A program made the translations under genes and the position numbers. A stretch of DNA of 64,000 bases from Stramonita haemastoma (taxonomy: Eukaryota; Mollusca; Gastropoda; Neogastropoda; Muricidae): assembly GCA_030674155.1 (NCBI GenBank), contig CM060318.1:73991076-74055075 (forward strand), in the 5' to 3' direction. Of the stretch, positions 30,101 through 41,795 are shown one piece after another. The notes beneath the pieces were generated by a model. That model ran no database searches. It was not told where the DNA came from and saw only the letters and a list, made by a program, of their open reading frames with translations. Position 1 is the stretch's first letter. Every line of letters starts with the position of its first letter.

Positions 30101-31448
30101 GGACAGGGCTATAGCCAGCATGAAGCTAATTGAAATGAGCAATAGAGATAGAGATTGCATTGTCAGTAGCTGGTAATTATTGATGAAGAATAAAAGTAGT
30201 TGGTATTTATCAATGAAGGATACATTTTTTGGGCTTTGTGTGTCATTTTCCTCTCCTGTCCATGTAATTGAAATACAGGATAGTATTCAGTAGTTTTATT
30301 TCTGTCTTATTGAAGTTTGAGTCCTGTTTTGGGAGGTGTGTATTTCTTTTGGGGTTGGGTGGGTTTTTTTTTGTTTTCTTCCTCAGCTAGAGCTCCAAGG
30401 CTCACAGATGGTGAGATTTTTGTGTATGTGACATTCCCCCTCACCATTCCGACTTTAGAGATACAGTTGGGAATAGGATTTACCAATTTTGCAAAGAAAG
30501 CCTGGAGTTGCCTCCTTGTTCTTTCTGATTTTCAACTGTCATGGGTTCTTTTTATGTGCACAAGACAGTAAACACGCAGGTGTGACTGGTTTAGAGTCTC
30601 CTATCAAAAGACTTGACATTCGATGGAGTTTTCCCATCAAACTGAGAAGAAAAGTAAATCATGTTTGTACTATACATATATATAATTGATAAGATAATGT
30701 TTGTGAACTGACTGTATTTCTCTGACACCTTTTTTCAGGATCTGGAGCAAAGACAGTGGCCAAAAGTGGCTCGGTTAGGAATCTCTTACCACATACATGA
30801 CATAATGGGAGCAGATCTTGTGGATTGGTAAGGAGGACTGTAGTCCTTGTATTGTTTTGTTAATTTTTTTTTTTTAATCCAAGAATACTGTTGACTCAAA
30901 AGAGCAATGTCAGTCCTAATTTAGGGTACTTGCTGTCCTTCCAACCATGAAATTTTACTGCAAGGAAGCCTAAAGGATAATTGACAGATATGTTATTGTT
31001 CTTGTGCTTTCACCACTCTTACACCCTTGGGGTCACCCAGAACTTGCATTCTGGCTCACTCATATCTATCTTGGAGTCACTGTGAGACCGTAAGTACACA
31101 CTGTATGAGAAATTAGTATGTATGACTCTTTTCAAGTACCTTGCTATATAAGTAACCGTTCAGTGACCAGAGGATTTTTTGCTCTTACAAAGGAGAGTGC
31201 AGATTGTTATGCTGAGTTTATATGTTTTTTCTAGTCGATGTTGTGATAGATCAGTACTTAAAATGAAGCTCTACAAATATCAATCAAAGACACATGGAAA
31301 TGAGGGGGAGGGGAGAGGGTTTCAAATAGACACAAATGGTGAAATGATTTCAAATAAACACTTATGGTGAAATAACTTACCGTTGAATTTGTCTTCTGCT
31401 TTCAGCATTGACACAAACTCAGGGGAACTGCTGCGTCTGCGAGAATGA
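25419..31448 (+). CDS. STK19: STK19 (winged-helix repair factor; historically called serine/threonine kinase 19)
   Basis: Coding exons: 25419-25539 (exon opens at 25401), 26868-27013, 27342-27483, 28742-28838, 29436-29592, 30739-30827, 31406-31448 (TGA). Phases join exactly to 795 nt, 264 aa plus stop, close to the ~254 aa of the human short form. The start MSRKRSQMPELFRAKRR aligns with the human start MSWKRHHLIPETFGVKRR. Other family landmarks are RGLFP, TLVDRQL, ITQLVKASILTVRDVGSWWL, RKSKYKEIL, GISYHIHDIMGADLVD and the C-terminus NSGELLRLRE. The human protein was first listed as a kinase but has no kinase fold. It consists of winged-helix domains, binds nucleic acid and acts in transcription-coupled nucleotide excision repair, so a nuclear DNA-repair role is expected here. 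No kinase motifs are visible in this copy either. No frame breaks. A 40-bp minisatellite lies just after the fifth coding exon. Confidence 0.95.
26205..26580 (-). repeat. SINE family S2, near full length, in STK19 intron
   Basis: Reading minus from the right: a tRNA-like head with TGGCAGTAGATGTTCACTTG and B-box-like GGGTTGGATTCC, a body including CCCATGACAGATGAAAATCA, and the conserved 3' core that on plus reads TTTACCAATGGTGAGATTTT and TGTGTATGCGACTTTTTG. It aligns over about 250 bp with the copy at 30380-30640. Confidence 0.65.
27117..27190. repeat. (GT)n microsatellite
   Basis: About 36 pure GT units in the STK19 intron, some 100 bases after the donor of exon 26868-27013, in sense GT. Confidence 0.95.
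28428..28525 (+). repeat. 49-bp perfect tandem duplication
   Basis: ACAGTGGGTTGCAATAGTCT through GAACTGTTAAGTTTTCA occurs twice in immediate succession without a difference. It is intronic in STK19, about 215 bp before exon 28742. Confidence 0.9.
29639..29863 (+). repeat. 40-bp minisatellite with alternating unit types
   Basis: About 5.7 units of AGCATGG followed by CAGTTATT or CTGTCATT, then GCTGCCTTAAGTTAAAGTAA and ACTAC. The two variants alternate strictly (A-B-A-B-A-B), so the true period is an 80-bp dimer. It starts 47 bp after STK19 exon 29436-29592. Confidence 0.9.
30380..30640 (-). repeat. SINE family S2, headless copy in STK19 intron
   Basis: On plus: CTAGAGCTCCAAGGCTCACA, GATGGTGAGATTTTTGTGTA, ACCAATTTTGCAAAGAAAGC, TTTCAACTGTCATGGGTTC and AAAAGACTTGACATTCG. 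These match, in order, the copy at 26205-26580. Confidence 0.65.
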
Positions 31449-31986
31449 ATCTCTTCAACACAGCAAGGAGTGTGTGTGTGATTTCTGCCATACCTTTGTG
31501 GCCAGCCACAAGAACTGTGTGTGTCAGACAGATGTGTTGGCCGATACAGGGTATTACACAGTCCCTGTGTGGTGTGTTCTGTGACCTTGGTCGACAGCAG
31601 CCCAGAAAAATCTGTTGAACTGAAGTTAGGTCATAACCTACATTTTGTGGTTGTACGATTCCCTTTTTTTTAGTGAGATGTGTGGTGTTGGTCTAGTCTG
31701 TGTGGCCTTAACATCTTTACCTCTTGTCTAATTGTTATCCCCATTGTGCCAGCTGAGTGTTGGTGTGTGTGTGTGTGTGTGGTGTGTGTGCATGTGTGTG
31801 TGTGCGTGTGTGTGATGATTGTGTGGTATTGTGATTGTGTGGTGTGTGCATGTGTGTTTGTTTAAATATGTGTGGTAAGTGTTTGTGTGCATGTGTGTGC
31901 TTGTTTGCATGTCACATCATGAAATTGCCTGTGTGTGCGTGTGACTGTGTATGAATGGTAAGAAATGAAGTGAGGATTGGAAAGCC

Positions 31987-31992
31987 AATAAA
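31987..31992 (+). terminator. Candidate polyadenylation signal for STK19
   Basis: The first canonical AATAAA after the STK19 stop codon, about 540 bp downstream, beyond a GT-rich stretch (31,762-31,960). A later AATAAA occurs near 33,924. Which one is used cannot be told from sequence alone. Confidence 0.35.
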
Positions 31993-32817
31993 AGATATTA
32001 CTTAACTTTAGATTGTTGAAACTATCGGGTTTCATATGAAGGATATGTATATAATAAAAAGCAGTGCTGTCATGAAAAAGCAAAACAGAAAAATATTCAC
32101 AATGTTGCCTCATCCAAGGTCCCTGTCCTGGTTGAAAGTTGACAAGTTGAATATGATTTCAGAAAAAAAAGGTATAATCTTATTTTTTATGTGTGTGTTT
32201 TGATCTGTGTAGGCATCTTGCTATATGTGTGGAGTGTATGCCATTGTAAACTTTACATTTAAAACTTGTGTTGTTGAATAGAAATATGATAAAACATATG
32301 ATGATGAAAATAATAATGTTAAGTTCAAGAAGAAAGTCAGTCAGTGAATAGAACTTCCAATCAATGTTTCCTGCTATGGGTGACCTGTACGTGCGCACAC
32401 AACAAAGCAATGATTGCTGGTCATGAAAATGTGATGGTGCAACAGAATTGTTGCTTTAGCATCCCCACTGCAGTCTTCTGCTCTCTCAGCTGAGCCGCCA
32501 GTGGATATCACTGCCTTTTTAAGGGATTCATGACACAACATTTATAGTGAATAATTTTTTTGGTATAACACATTCAAAACAATCCATATCAAGTGAAACA
32601 AACAGAAAAAAAGACAGGTAAAGTTTCTTAGATTCTTTTTATTATCAGAAGTTGGTGTTAAAATAACTTGAAAAAATAATGGATGTTGACAGTTATCTTT
32701 CTGTTCACTGTAAATAGGACTATTTACATAATTGAATGAAATTAACCCTTCTCTTAGCTAATTTTTTTAGCTCCTATGAAATGTATACTTCTTTTTTAAC
32801 AAGGCCTTATTCTTTAG

Positions 32818-32978
32818 TCTCATCTGAGGACTTTCAGGGGAATTGAGTCTGTACTGGTGTTTACTCTAGGGAAAAGAATCCCCTTGAGCGGGCGTCTCAG
32901 TGATAGTTCAAACCCAGGCTCTATCCCAGGCTGTCAGATCATGAGCTCAGTGCTCTAACCACCAGGTTATACCCCTTC
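32818..32978 (-). repeat. tRNA-derived SINE family S5
   Basis: On minus: head GTATAACCTGGTGGTTAGAG, B-box-like GGGTTTGAAC, a body with GGGGATTCTTTTCCC, and the end CCCCTGAAAGTCCTCAGATG then AGAC. It lies downstream of STK19. Confidence 0.55.
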
Positions 32979-33127
32979 TGAATCTGGTGCATGATATTTT
33001 ATTCCATCAAGGTTAGGTATAGACACAAAATAAAACTCCATGATGAGGTTTTGATAGTGTGTGTGTGTGCGTACGTAATGTTTTAGACAGCATTTTTTTT
33101 CTTTTTTTCCCCCCCCTATTTTGTTAA

Positions 33128-33559
33128 GGCTATGGCCATAGTAAACCCGGCCGTCTGTCCGTTTTTTTGATGGCCGTCTCTTTGACGGCTGCTCCGCCCC
33201 ACTCCTACGCGAAAACGACAAAAATAGTTCGACATAAAAAGTAAAATCCCCCCACAAAACTTTTATCAAAACCACTGGAATGTAATTGGGAAGGGTCAAT
33301 TTACTAGTTTGTGTAGTCAGAATTTTTGAAGCACCATAAATGTTTTTCTTGATTATTTTCCTTTCCGTCAACCCGTCAAATGGACGTGTCGCTCGAACGT
33401 CAAAACGACAGGTTAAAAAAAACGGGCCGGGCCGGCTCTACTATGGCCACACACAGCCGTCATCAGTGACGCCACTGAGTAATTCAGCTGGGCAGCATTT
33501 TTCACTCGGCCCGGCAAAATTGGCGGCGTCAAAATGCCGGGTTTACTATGGCCGCAGCC
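33128..33559 (+). mobile_element. Harbinger-like MITE, copy A
   Basis: It begins GGCTATGGCCATAGTAAACC and ends with the inverted form CTATGGCCGCAGCC. It is flanked by TAA on both sides (33125-33127 and 33560-33562). Length 432 bp. It is non-coding and rich in GACGG/CCGTC blocks that pair with each other. TWA target duplications and GGC-type ends point to PIF/Harbinger; this is an inference without a transposase. The central ACCATAAA-TTTTTCTTGATT segment is shared with the other two copies. Confidence 0.75.
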
Positions 33560-34869
33560 TAAGAGATAAGATTTTTGGAGGTGTAAAAAAGTAAGAGCAA
33601 AAGTATTTGCTAGTCTTGCATGTAGAAAGCTGTGTAATTTTTTTATTGATGTAATAAGAAAGAAGCATATTATAAAAAATGTTTGTGAGTTATTTTTGTG
33701 TCTTTTTCTGTTTTTGTTGTTGTTTTTGCTGGTATTTTATGTCACCTAGTGATGACAGACATACTTGTGTTCATGTCTTTGACAGACCATAATGAAATAC
33801 TGTTTTGATTCATTATTATGAAAGCGTAATGACTGTTGTTCACATCCTGTTAAATGTTTTGGTTTCCTTTTGTGATAAATCAAAACACAAAATATTTGTG
33901 TTGGGGACATATTTCTTTCTTAGAATAAAGCATGAAAATTTTGGGTTATGGAACTGTTACTTTCATTGCTTTCAAAAGTAAAGCAAGTACTTTTTAAAAA
34001 ATACTTTTTGCTTAGTTATGTCATTTCTGGTTTGGTCAAACTTCTGCAAGTGTTAGTGATGGTGAGTTATATCTGTGAGTGAAGGGAGCTCATAAAAACA
34101 TGTTTGAGTACAGAAACATGAATATCACTGCACGCAGTGCGTTTGAGTGATGCGTCATCACAATTTGTGGGCTTCTGATTTTTTTTCTCTTTTTACTTTG
34201 GAAACAACAATATAAATTTTCTTTTAACTCGTAAACAATACCTTTTTTTTTAACTTGGAAACAAGACAATTTTTTTTCTCTTCTAGTGTGTGTGTTTGTC
34301 CACACACGCTTACATGTCTTGATACCAATGATCTGGAAAAAAAATTGTTGATATAAATCATTAGAAAAGATGATGATTGAAACAAGTTTGATTTTTGTGT
34401 TTTAACAATGGATATAAAGAAATGAAAAAAAAAACCCTTGTGTAAGAAAGTAATGTTATAATGCACATGAAAACTTTTGTTTTAGATATTGATTTTCTCA
34501 ATTCTTTCTTGTTTCACAGTGTGTATTTGTGTAACAGCAGTAACATTAGGCTGTGAAGTACTCTTACTCCTCTGTCTGTCTCTCTGGTCCCTTAACAGGT
34601 GGAGTGAGTAGTGTCTGGTCTTCTGTGGTTGTGACTTTTCAGAAGGTCTGCCTACTGGCCCTACCAACACATTCTGACTTCAGAGCAGCTGGTTTTCAAT
34701 GTGCAGGTTTATGCTGGGTATGTGTGCATTCCATAACCCACCAAACGCTGGCATGAATTACAGAGTCTTTGATGTGCGTATTTGATCTTCTGCATATGTA
34801 TAAACACAAAGGGAATTAAGGCACTGGCAGGTCCTGCACTTGAGTTGATCTGGGAGGTTAGAAAAATCC

Positions 34870-34970
34870 TGATTTTTATTTCATATGATGCAACTGGAAT
34901 TCAAACCCACAACTTCATGGAATCGCAGGATTGAAGTCAAATGGTCTTAGCCACTTGGCTATAGACTAGC
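34870..34970 (-). repeat. tRNA-like SINE head, family unresolved
   Basis: On minus: TATAGCCAAGTGGCTAAGAC followed about 40 bp later by GTGGGTTTGAATTCC, the A and B box arrangement of a serine/leucine-type tRNA. There is no clear body. It could be an old tRNA pseudogene. Confidence 0.4.
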
Positions 34971-35667
34971 ATGTGTCAGATTGTCTTTTAAAGTAGCACA
35001 GTCTGTGTTTGTGACTTTTTCGGAGTACTGTAGTGGTTTATTTTTCATTCATCGGTTGTAAAACATTTCTTTCTCTCAGTCTAGTTAATCAGCCAGAATG
35101 GAGTTTGAAGGAAACAGCCATGTTGTGGACATTGTGAAGAGGTTTGGTTTTATGAGTGTTTTTGTCTGCTAGTTTTTTAATTTTTTGTTGTTATTTTTTG
35201 TATTGCAGAACCTCTGTTCATTACTGCTCGCAATTGTGAGAAAAGATGTTAAATGACAAGAGAGGTAAAGGTGATAATTTCAGTTTCCCTTTTCAGATTG
35301 AAAATTTACAGTAGATGTAACTAAAATAAAGTCTCCAATGGAATGGAGGTCACTTTCTCTATCAAAAATCTTCAGAGACTGCTTAGAGATAATACTTGTT
35401 TCTTCATGAAAGTGGGAGAAGTGAAGTAACATAAACAAGGTGCGTTAGGAATAATGTTGTTATTGTTGTTGCACATTTCCTGATCTTATGCCATGCAGAA
35501 TGGGTTGCAATTTACCTTGTCTCTGAGTGTTTATACCAAAAGTTTGTTAAGAATTTGTGTGCTGAGCACACGAGTAGAATTTCTTTTCAGCTTATGCAAG
35601 CATTCTCCCAAACCCTCACCATACCTGACCCCGTCCAGTAGTTAAATACCTCTTCCCCCTGCATCAC

Positions 35668-35676
35668 ACACACACA

Positions 35677-35732
<56 letters not shown>
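35668..35732. repeat. (CA)n microsatellite
   Basis: CA run with one ACCA break, in the STK19-TVP23 intergenic region. Confidence 0.93.
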
Positions 35733-35733
<1 letters not shown>

Positions 35734-35878
35734 GCCTCTCACCACTCCCTAACCCTGGTGTGCAGACCACACATATTTTAAAGCACACTCCATTTAGTAA
35801 TGCATTCCCTGTGGAGATGCCAGTAGCCTGTCAATATGAATAGCTTCTCCACCTTCTGGAAATTCTGTGCTAGGGATT

Positions 35879-36073
35879 CCCTTTTTTCTATCCCTCTCTT
35901 TCTGCCTCGTTTCTTTTCCCTTTTTTCTATCCCTCTCTTTCTGCCTTGTTTCTTTTCCCTTTTTTCTATCCCTCTCTTTCTGCCTCGTTTCTTTTCCCTT
36001 TTTTCTATCCCTCTCTTTCTGCCTCGTTTCTTTTCCCTTTTTTCTATCCCTCTCTTTCTGCCTTGTTTCTTTT
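35879..36073 (+). repeat. 39-bp polypyrimidine minisatellite
   Basis: Five near-identical units of CCCTTTTTTCTATCCCTCTC followed by TTTCTGCCTCGTTTCTTTT. The only visible difference between units is C or T in TGCCT(C/T)G. Because 39 is a multiple of three it keeps long open frames on both strands, which are not genes. Confidence 0.92.
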
Positions 36074-36282
36074 CTTCCTGTCACCTCCTTCTTGCCCACT
36101 TGGTCCATTTCCTGCCTTTTTTCCAGAGACACTTAAAAGATAACAATTCCCTCCTTCTCCAAAGTTGGATGCAGTAGGCCTGACCTATCAGGTGCTTAAC
36201 AGCAATTTAATGTGTTTTCGTTCATATGACAGACAACAATAGTTGCTTGCTGGGCGTTTAATGAAGAAGTAATGCATGAAAG

Positions 36283-36576
36283 TTAAGTTAAGTTAAGTCT
36301 GTCCCGAGCCTAAGGCTCATCAGGCCGGTGCTTATCCCGGTTTCTGTGGCGCTAAGCGACTGAGAGTCATAGACTCCCCCCTGGATAGGACGCCAGTCTA
36401 TCGCAGGGTTAACCCCCCAACACAAGGTTGGTACCCCTTTTACACCTGGGTGGGGTGAGAAAATAGCCGTAAAGTGCCTTTTCCAAGGGCACAACGCCAT
36501 AGCCGACAGCTGGGATCGAACCCGCAACCTTTAGATTACGAGTCCAACGCCCTAACCACTCGACTACCGCGGCGGC
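36283..36576 (-). repeat. tRNA-derived SINE family S3, copy 1, with target-site duplication
   Basis: On minus the head is tRNA-like: GTAGTCGAGTGGTTAGGGCG (A box region), then GCGGGTTCGATCCCAG (B box). The body is about 200 bp and the 3' tail is of TTAAC/CTTAA repeats. The 13-bp direct repeat TAATGCATGAAAG flanks it at 36270-36282 and 36577-36589. It lies in the STK19-TVP23 intergenic region. Confidence 0.88.
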
Positions 36577-38149
36577 TAATGCATGAAAGATAATTTGAAA
36601 ATGAAGTACTGTTAGTGGTTGCAGACAGATGTGTCATGAAAATATGATTTATTTAGAAAAGGAATTCCATCTTTGGTGCCATGTACTGACTGACATGCCG
36701 TCTATTCATGAAAATTGTGCACACAAAAAAAAGAAAAAAAGAGGGGGATAAGAAAAGGGTGGGGTATGGGAGGAATCCTGATGTCTTTCTTACATCCTCA
36801 TGAACTGATGGCCAGAGAGAGTGGCAAGTAGCCTATGGATACAGTCACCACATGTTCAAAATCAAACCAGCATTCTGCAACAAATTTCTGATGTCCCACT
36901 TTATAATTTTATATCTTACTTCAAACTTTAAACAAACATTTCTTAGAAATTTGTGTGTGGAAGTCTTTCCTTACTTCTCCTTGTGGAAAAAGATATTTTG
37001 TGGCGACTTTTCTTTAGAGCAATAAAATGAGCAACAGCTGCCAATAAACAACTGAAATCAGTGTAGGAACATTGGAAGTCTACCAACATGGACAGTAGCA
37101 CACATGCTGTGTGTACTCCATATACATATCTAGATATGTATTCCTTTTTTTCAGATTTGTATTAAATACTAATTTATTTAATTTGTGCCATTTTACAATA
37201 ATTGCGTGCTATGTGATGGTCAGCATGCAAGTCAACTGATTTGTTGCGATTCCCCACAATGGGTTTGTTTGATGTCTATACATAGTATCTCTGCCTTATG
37301 AAAGTCATGTGCTTGAATTGTCAGTTTTTCAAAGTATTTTTTGGTCTGACTTTTCCCATTCTTTCATCCTCTCTACTCAGTTTTCTGATCCAGACATGTG
37401 TGTGTTTTCTAAGTACTTTTCATTTTGTTTGTCTCTGGTGGTATTAATGTGGAAATTTTTGTTAATGTCTACATATTTGCAACACAGCAATAAAACTTTG
37501 TGGTTTTTTTCAGCCTGTTTTCATGAATAAACTATGTAATAGCATAAAAAAAATGCATAACCTCAGGGGCATCACCTGGAAATATATATTCATGAATGTT
37601 AATCACATGTGTCTGTGTGATACCATTTAATTGCAACAGTTGAATAGATTGTCAGATCCGTTTACCTGGGTCAGTGCTTAATTCTCCTCTGCTTAACCTG
37701 GTTGCCTGATTAGCACAAGGAGTACTACAGTGAAAGGGAGTGTGTAGGTCCTTCTCCTTCTGCCTTGCCTATTGGTGTGTGAAGATTGCCGTATATGGCA
37801 TGGTAACAAAGGAGTGGCCTAGTTTGCATTGTGTGAGGGAGATACTGTCTGATGAGCTCATAGCTTCCTTCTGTCTGTCTTAATTCAGGATTTTTATATG
37901 ATTGATCATATTTTGTTTGATTTTGTGTTAAGAGTGCTGTTAAGTTTTTATTCAGTTGGAGGGTGGGGGTAGATTGTGATTTCTTGTATTCTATTTTTGG
38001 AAGGGAGGGGAAGGAGGCAGTGGGGGATAAAAAAAAAAATGTTGAAAAGATTGACTTTCATTTTGTTACATTTAACATAATCTGATATTCTGAACATAAT
38101 ATAACACAATAAATATCAATCTTTGCAACCATTTTCTTAGCCCCCTCTT

Positions 38150-38770
38150 GTAATTTCAACATCAATGGGACAGATCTGGAATATGTTCAAAAGTTCAAAT
38201 ATATAGATCCTGTCTAAAAGTCAAGGCAAGTATCAGTATGGCCAAACAAGAGATTATTCAGTTAAACAAAACAACATTTGGAAAGACTGAGGCATACCTT
38301 AATATCTTGAAATTAGAATTGTCAAAACACTAACCTGGCCTGTATTGCTGTATGGGTCAGAAGCCTGGACACTATGAAAATTGGAAAGAGGCAAATTAAA
38401 CATACTGGTTATACAGGTATATTCCGAGTCAAAAGGTCTGACAGAAGAATAAAAGAGAGCATTTTTGATGAACTCTCAGTCCAAAGACAAATGTTGGCTG
38501 GAATTGATAAGTGCAGACTGAGGTATGTTGGTCATGCAAACAAAAAATAATGCACAGAAAGATCTGGCGACATCAGTTCTCCAAGGTAAGGTTGAGGGCA
38601 GAAGGAAAAGAGGCAGACCAACATTCTACTTTGCCAACATCACTGGAATCAGTGGTCTTGGAGGGTGCAAGAAATTGTTGAACTCAGCAGAGACAGAGAG
38701 ATGGCCGACCCTTGTGACATCGCATGGAGCTCTGACCGACAACTGTGGCAATAGAGACGCTGTATACATA
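38150..38770 (+). pseudogene. Relic of an endonuclease-reverse transcriptase element (C-terminal part), copy 1
   Basis: The three plus frames, read in turn, give the C-terminal signature of this retroelement class: a LYGSEAWTL-like motif near 38,345, a QRQMLAGIDKCRLRYVGH-like block near 38,480-38,530, VLQGKVEGRRKRGRP near 38,575-38,620 and RDREMADPCDIAWSSD-like remnants. The frame is broken several times. It begins at almost the same element position as the copy at 40,100, suggesting a shared 5' truncation point or a duplication. Confidence 0.65.
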
Positions 38771-39905
38771 TGATCATCGTGTTTTTTCTTTGAAGTGGTG
38801 GTTTTAGGTGTTGTAGAATTCATTATATCTATTGTTATGTCTTCAGTTTGAAACTTTGAAAGATGTATCAGTATATTTGTTGTCTTCAGTTTGTAATTCT
38901 CAGATAAATGTATCTATAGACTAGCTGCACTGTAAGCACCATGATTATGTTGTGTTAATTAATGTCTGTGATCTATTACAATCTTGGCAAATCCAAAGTT
39001 TTTTTCTAGTTTTATTTTTGTTCGGCAAGGCATTAATTACCACTTCAGGTGCTGTTTTAGGCAACCAAAGCATGATGCAAGCCAGCCAGAAATCATCTGT
39101 TCTTCAGATGACTGCAGTTAGTCTGATATAATCTGCAAGTGACTTGTGTCTTGCTCAAGATCTGTCAGTCAAAGCCTTCTCTGAACACGATGGGACAAAG
39201 ATGGACATTGTATGCATTGATTTTTGTGGGTGGTTGCTCATTCATCTTCCAGTTTATATAGATAACACTTACTCAGAAGGTGGCTTTTCCTGTTCCTTAT
39301 CATTGATTTTTATGTAAGAAATAAAATCATTTTGATTTTTTTTCCTGGGGGGGGGTGGGTTAAAAAAAAGCGGGGAAAAAGTCAGTTGATAATCTTGAGT
39401 TCATTTAACAAACAAAATGAGTGTATGGATTTCTGAGAAATACTGTTTTGGATGTGACTGCATCTTCTGCAGTAAAATTAAATGAAGAGTTGATATGACC
39501 TTGTGCGAGAATGTATACGAGTAAAATATGTTGAGAATTCATTCTTTCGTCTGTGATGAAATGTTGGGTGAAAAGTTGGCATGAAGGAAAATGAGGTGTT
39601 GTGTATTGCATAAGTGTGAGAGTGTGTTTGTCATTTATCATTCTTTCACTATCCCTTCCCCTGTGGGAATGTTAGAGTTCTTTAAAGTATATGTGCCTCT
39701 TGAAAAAAATCACAGTGACCAGTTTCCTCCTTTCCATCCTTCTCTCTCTTTCTGTTTATTTTCTTCTTTCTGTCATCTCTTTCTTGCTTATGTCACGCCT
39801 TTCTACTCCACTTTCCTGCTTTTTTAATCGGAATTTTTTGTGACTTTTGATTTTATATCAAATTGCAAAATAACAGAACACAAATGCAGATGCACAAATA
39901 AAAAT

Positions 39906-39907
<2 letters not shown>

Positions 39908-39970
<63 letters not shown>
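39908..39970. repeat. (CA)n microsatellite
   Basis: About 31 pure CA units, about 130 bp before reverse-transcriptase relic copy 2. Confidence 0.95.
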
Positions 39971-39973
<3 letters not shown>

Positions 39974-40099
39974 CCAGTCTAAAGAACATTGGTCATTTTC
40001 CATGTCTGTAATTCTCTTATGGACACACTGCATACTCATTGGAAGAGGACTAGCTTCTAGAGTGCCATGTGCCATTTTGAATGCCATGTGCAGTTACCC

Positions 40100-40765
40100 T
40101 CAGAATATCAAAATGAATGTTCAGATCTGGAATATGTTCAAATTGTCAAATATTTAGGTTCTGTAAAAGAGAATAATGGTTCTTTTCTACAAGATGTCAA
40201 GCCTAGAATCGGTATAGCCAGGCAAAAGATGATTCAGTCAAACATTATTTGGAAAGACGAAGGCATACCTAGACAATTACATCTAAAACTAAAATTGTCA
40301 AAACACTGATTTGGTCTGCATTGCTGTATGGGTCAGAAGCCTAAGAAGCCTGAACACTATGAACATTGGAAAGAGACAAAATAAATGCAGCCAAAATGTG
40401 GTTCTACAGGCGACGTCTGAGAGTCAAATGGTCAGATAGAAGATAAAATGAAAGCATTCTTGATGATATCTCAGTCCAAAGACAAATGTTGGCTGAAATT
40501 GATAAGCACAGACTGAGATATGTTGGGTCAAGCAAACAGAAACACATAGATAAATTGATGAAGACAGTTCTCCAAGGTAAGGTTGAGGGCAGAGGGAAAG
40601 GAAGCAGACCAGCAACATCCTACATTGCCAACATCACTAAGATCAGTAGTCTTGGAGGACTGGCTGCAGGAAATCATACAACTTAGCAGGGACAGAGAGA
40701 GATGGCAGACCCTGGTGACATTGTGTGGAGCTCCTACTGATGACAGCAGCAGTGGAGACAGTTGA
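40100..40765 (+). pseudogene. Relic of the same endonuclease-reverse transcriptase element, copy 2
   Basis: Same orientation as, and collinear with, the fragment at 38,150. It carries SDLEYVQIVKYLGSVKENNG (40,117-40,177), ARQKMIQSNIIWKDEGIPRQ, LYGSEA, QRQMLAEIDKHRLRYVG and VLQGKVEGRGKGSRPATSY (40,567-40,625), then RDRERWQTLVTLCGAPT. Frames are interrupted by indels. The order of motifs matches the C-terminus of RTE-like or 'craniofacial development protein 2-like' retroelement proteins. Confidence 0.68.
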
Positions 40766-40870
40766 GTTTTTCCTGAGTGCCCTGTGATGGCTTCTGTTGT
40801 AACACCTTTGACAGCCTGAAAGTGGCCCATAACGGGAAAGCTGTCATGATGACAGGATTTCCCCCCCTAA

Positions 40871-41395
40871 GGCTACGGCCATAGTAAACCCGGCCCGGCC
40901 CGTTTTTTTGACGGCCGTCTCTTTGACGGGAGAACGGATCCGTCAAAGCGGCCATAGTCAACCCGGCCCGTCTCTTTCTGACAATATGGTCACCCCCAGA
41001 CTGCGAGTGACGCAAAAATGAGGCTGCCGTGGTGACGCAAATCGACAGAAAATAGTTCGACATAAAAAGTGTTTTTACGTAATCTCCCCCCAAAACTTTT
41101 ATCAAAACCATTGGAATGTAATTGGGAAAGGTTAATTTACTAGTTTGTGTAGTCAGAATTTTTGAAGCACCATAAATAAGTTTTTCTTGATTATTTTCCT
41201 TTCCGTCGACCCGGCAAACGGACGTGTTGCTCGAACGTCAAAACGACGGGTTAAAAAGAACGGGCCGGGCCGGGTCTACTATGGCCACCCACAGCCGTTT
41301 TCAGTGACGCCACAGAGTAATTCAGCCGGGCAGCATTTTTCACCCGGCCCGTCGTTTTGACGCGTCAAAACGACGGGTTCACTATGGCCGCAGCC
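40871..41395 (+). mobile_element. Harbinger-like MITE, copy B
   Basis: Same family and orientation as the element at 33128-33559, 525 bp, with ends GGCTACGGCCATAGTAAACC and TTCACTATGGCCGCAGCC. Flanks are TAA (40868-40870) and TTA (41396-41398). A second, inner pair of the terminal motif is visible: GGCCATAGTCAACCCGGCCC near 40,951 and its inverse near 41,270. It lies about 100 bp after a reverse-transcriptase relic. Confidence 0.78.
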
Positions 41396-41795
41396 TTACT
41401 CAACCTTTAAATCAGAGTTTACTTAAATACACTCCCTGACATTTCTGTGTTTGGGTGCTCATGATCAGCAAATTTCAGTAACAATCAGACGTCAGTATTT
41501 TGATGTTGATAATTTTCTTATGTCCCATCTCTGGACAAAAGTCCGCATGATCTATAACTGCCAGTGGCCATAGAATGGGTGTAGCACCAAAAGGATTAGG
41601 ATACCAACATGAAAAAAAAAGCTGATAAAATGCCTAATCATAACTGGCCACTTAATAATGTTGTGATTATTTCTCTGTCCAGTGAGATTTTCGATTTTGG
41701 GGTTGACTTAGTACTGTCAGGTGCTTTGAATATAAACAGAAGTAATGATTTTATATGGTATCCTCTCCATCTCTCTCTCTCTCTCTCTCGAACAG

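Noticed and set aside
25419..31448. Protein kinase function for STK19
   Set aside because: No glycine loop, VAIK, HRD or DFG motifs are present. The sequence matches the winged-helix protein that carries this historical name.
35794..36177. Overlapping open frames on both strands rich in Lys-Glu or Phe-Leu-Ser
   Set aside because: They come from a 39-bp tandem repeat whose length is a multiple of three; open frames on both strands show it is not coding.
36510..36576. tRNA gene on the minus strand
   Set aside because: The A and B boxes are good, but the 3' acceptor half is missing and the sequence is the head of a SINE with target duplications. The same reasoning applies to heads at 32,940, 34,950, 47,430, 51,370 and 52,440.
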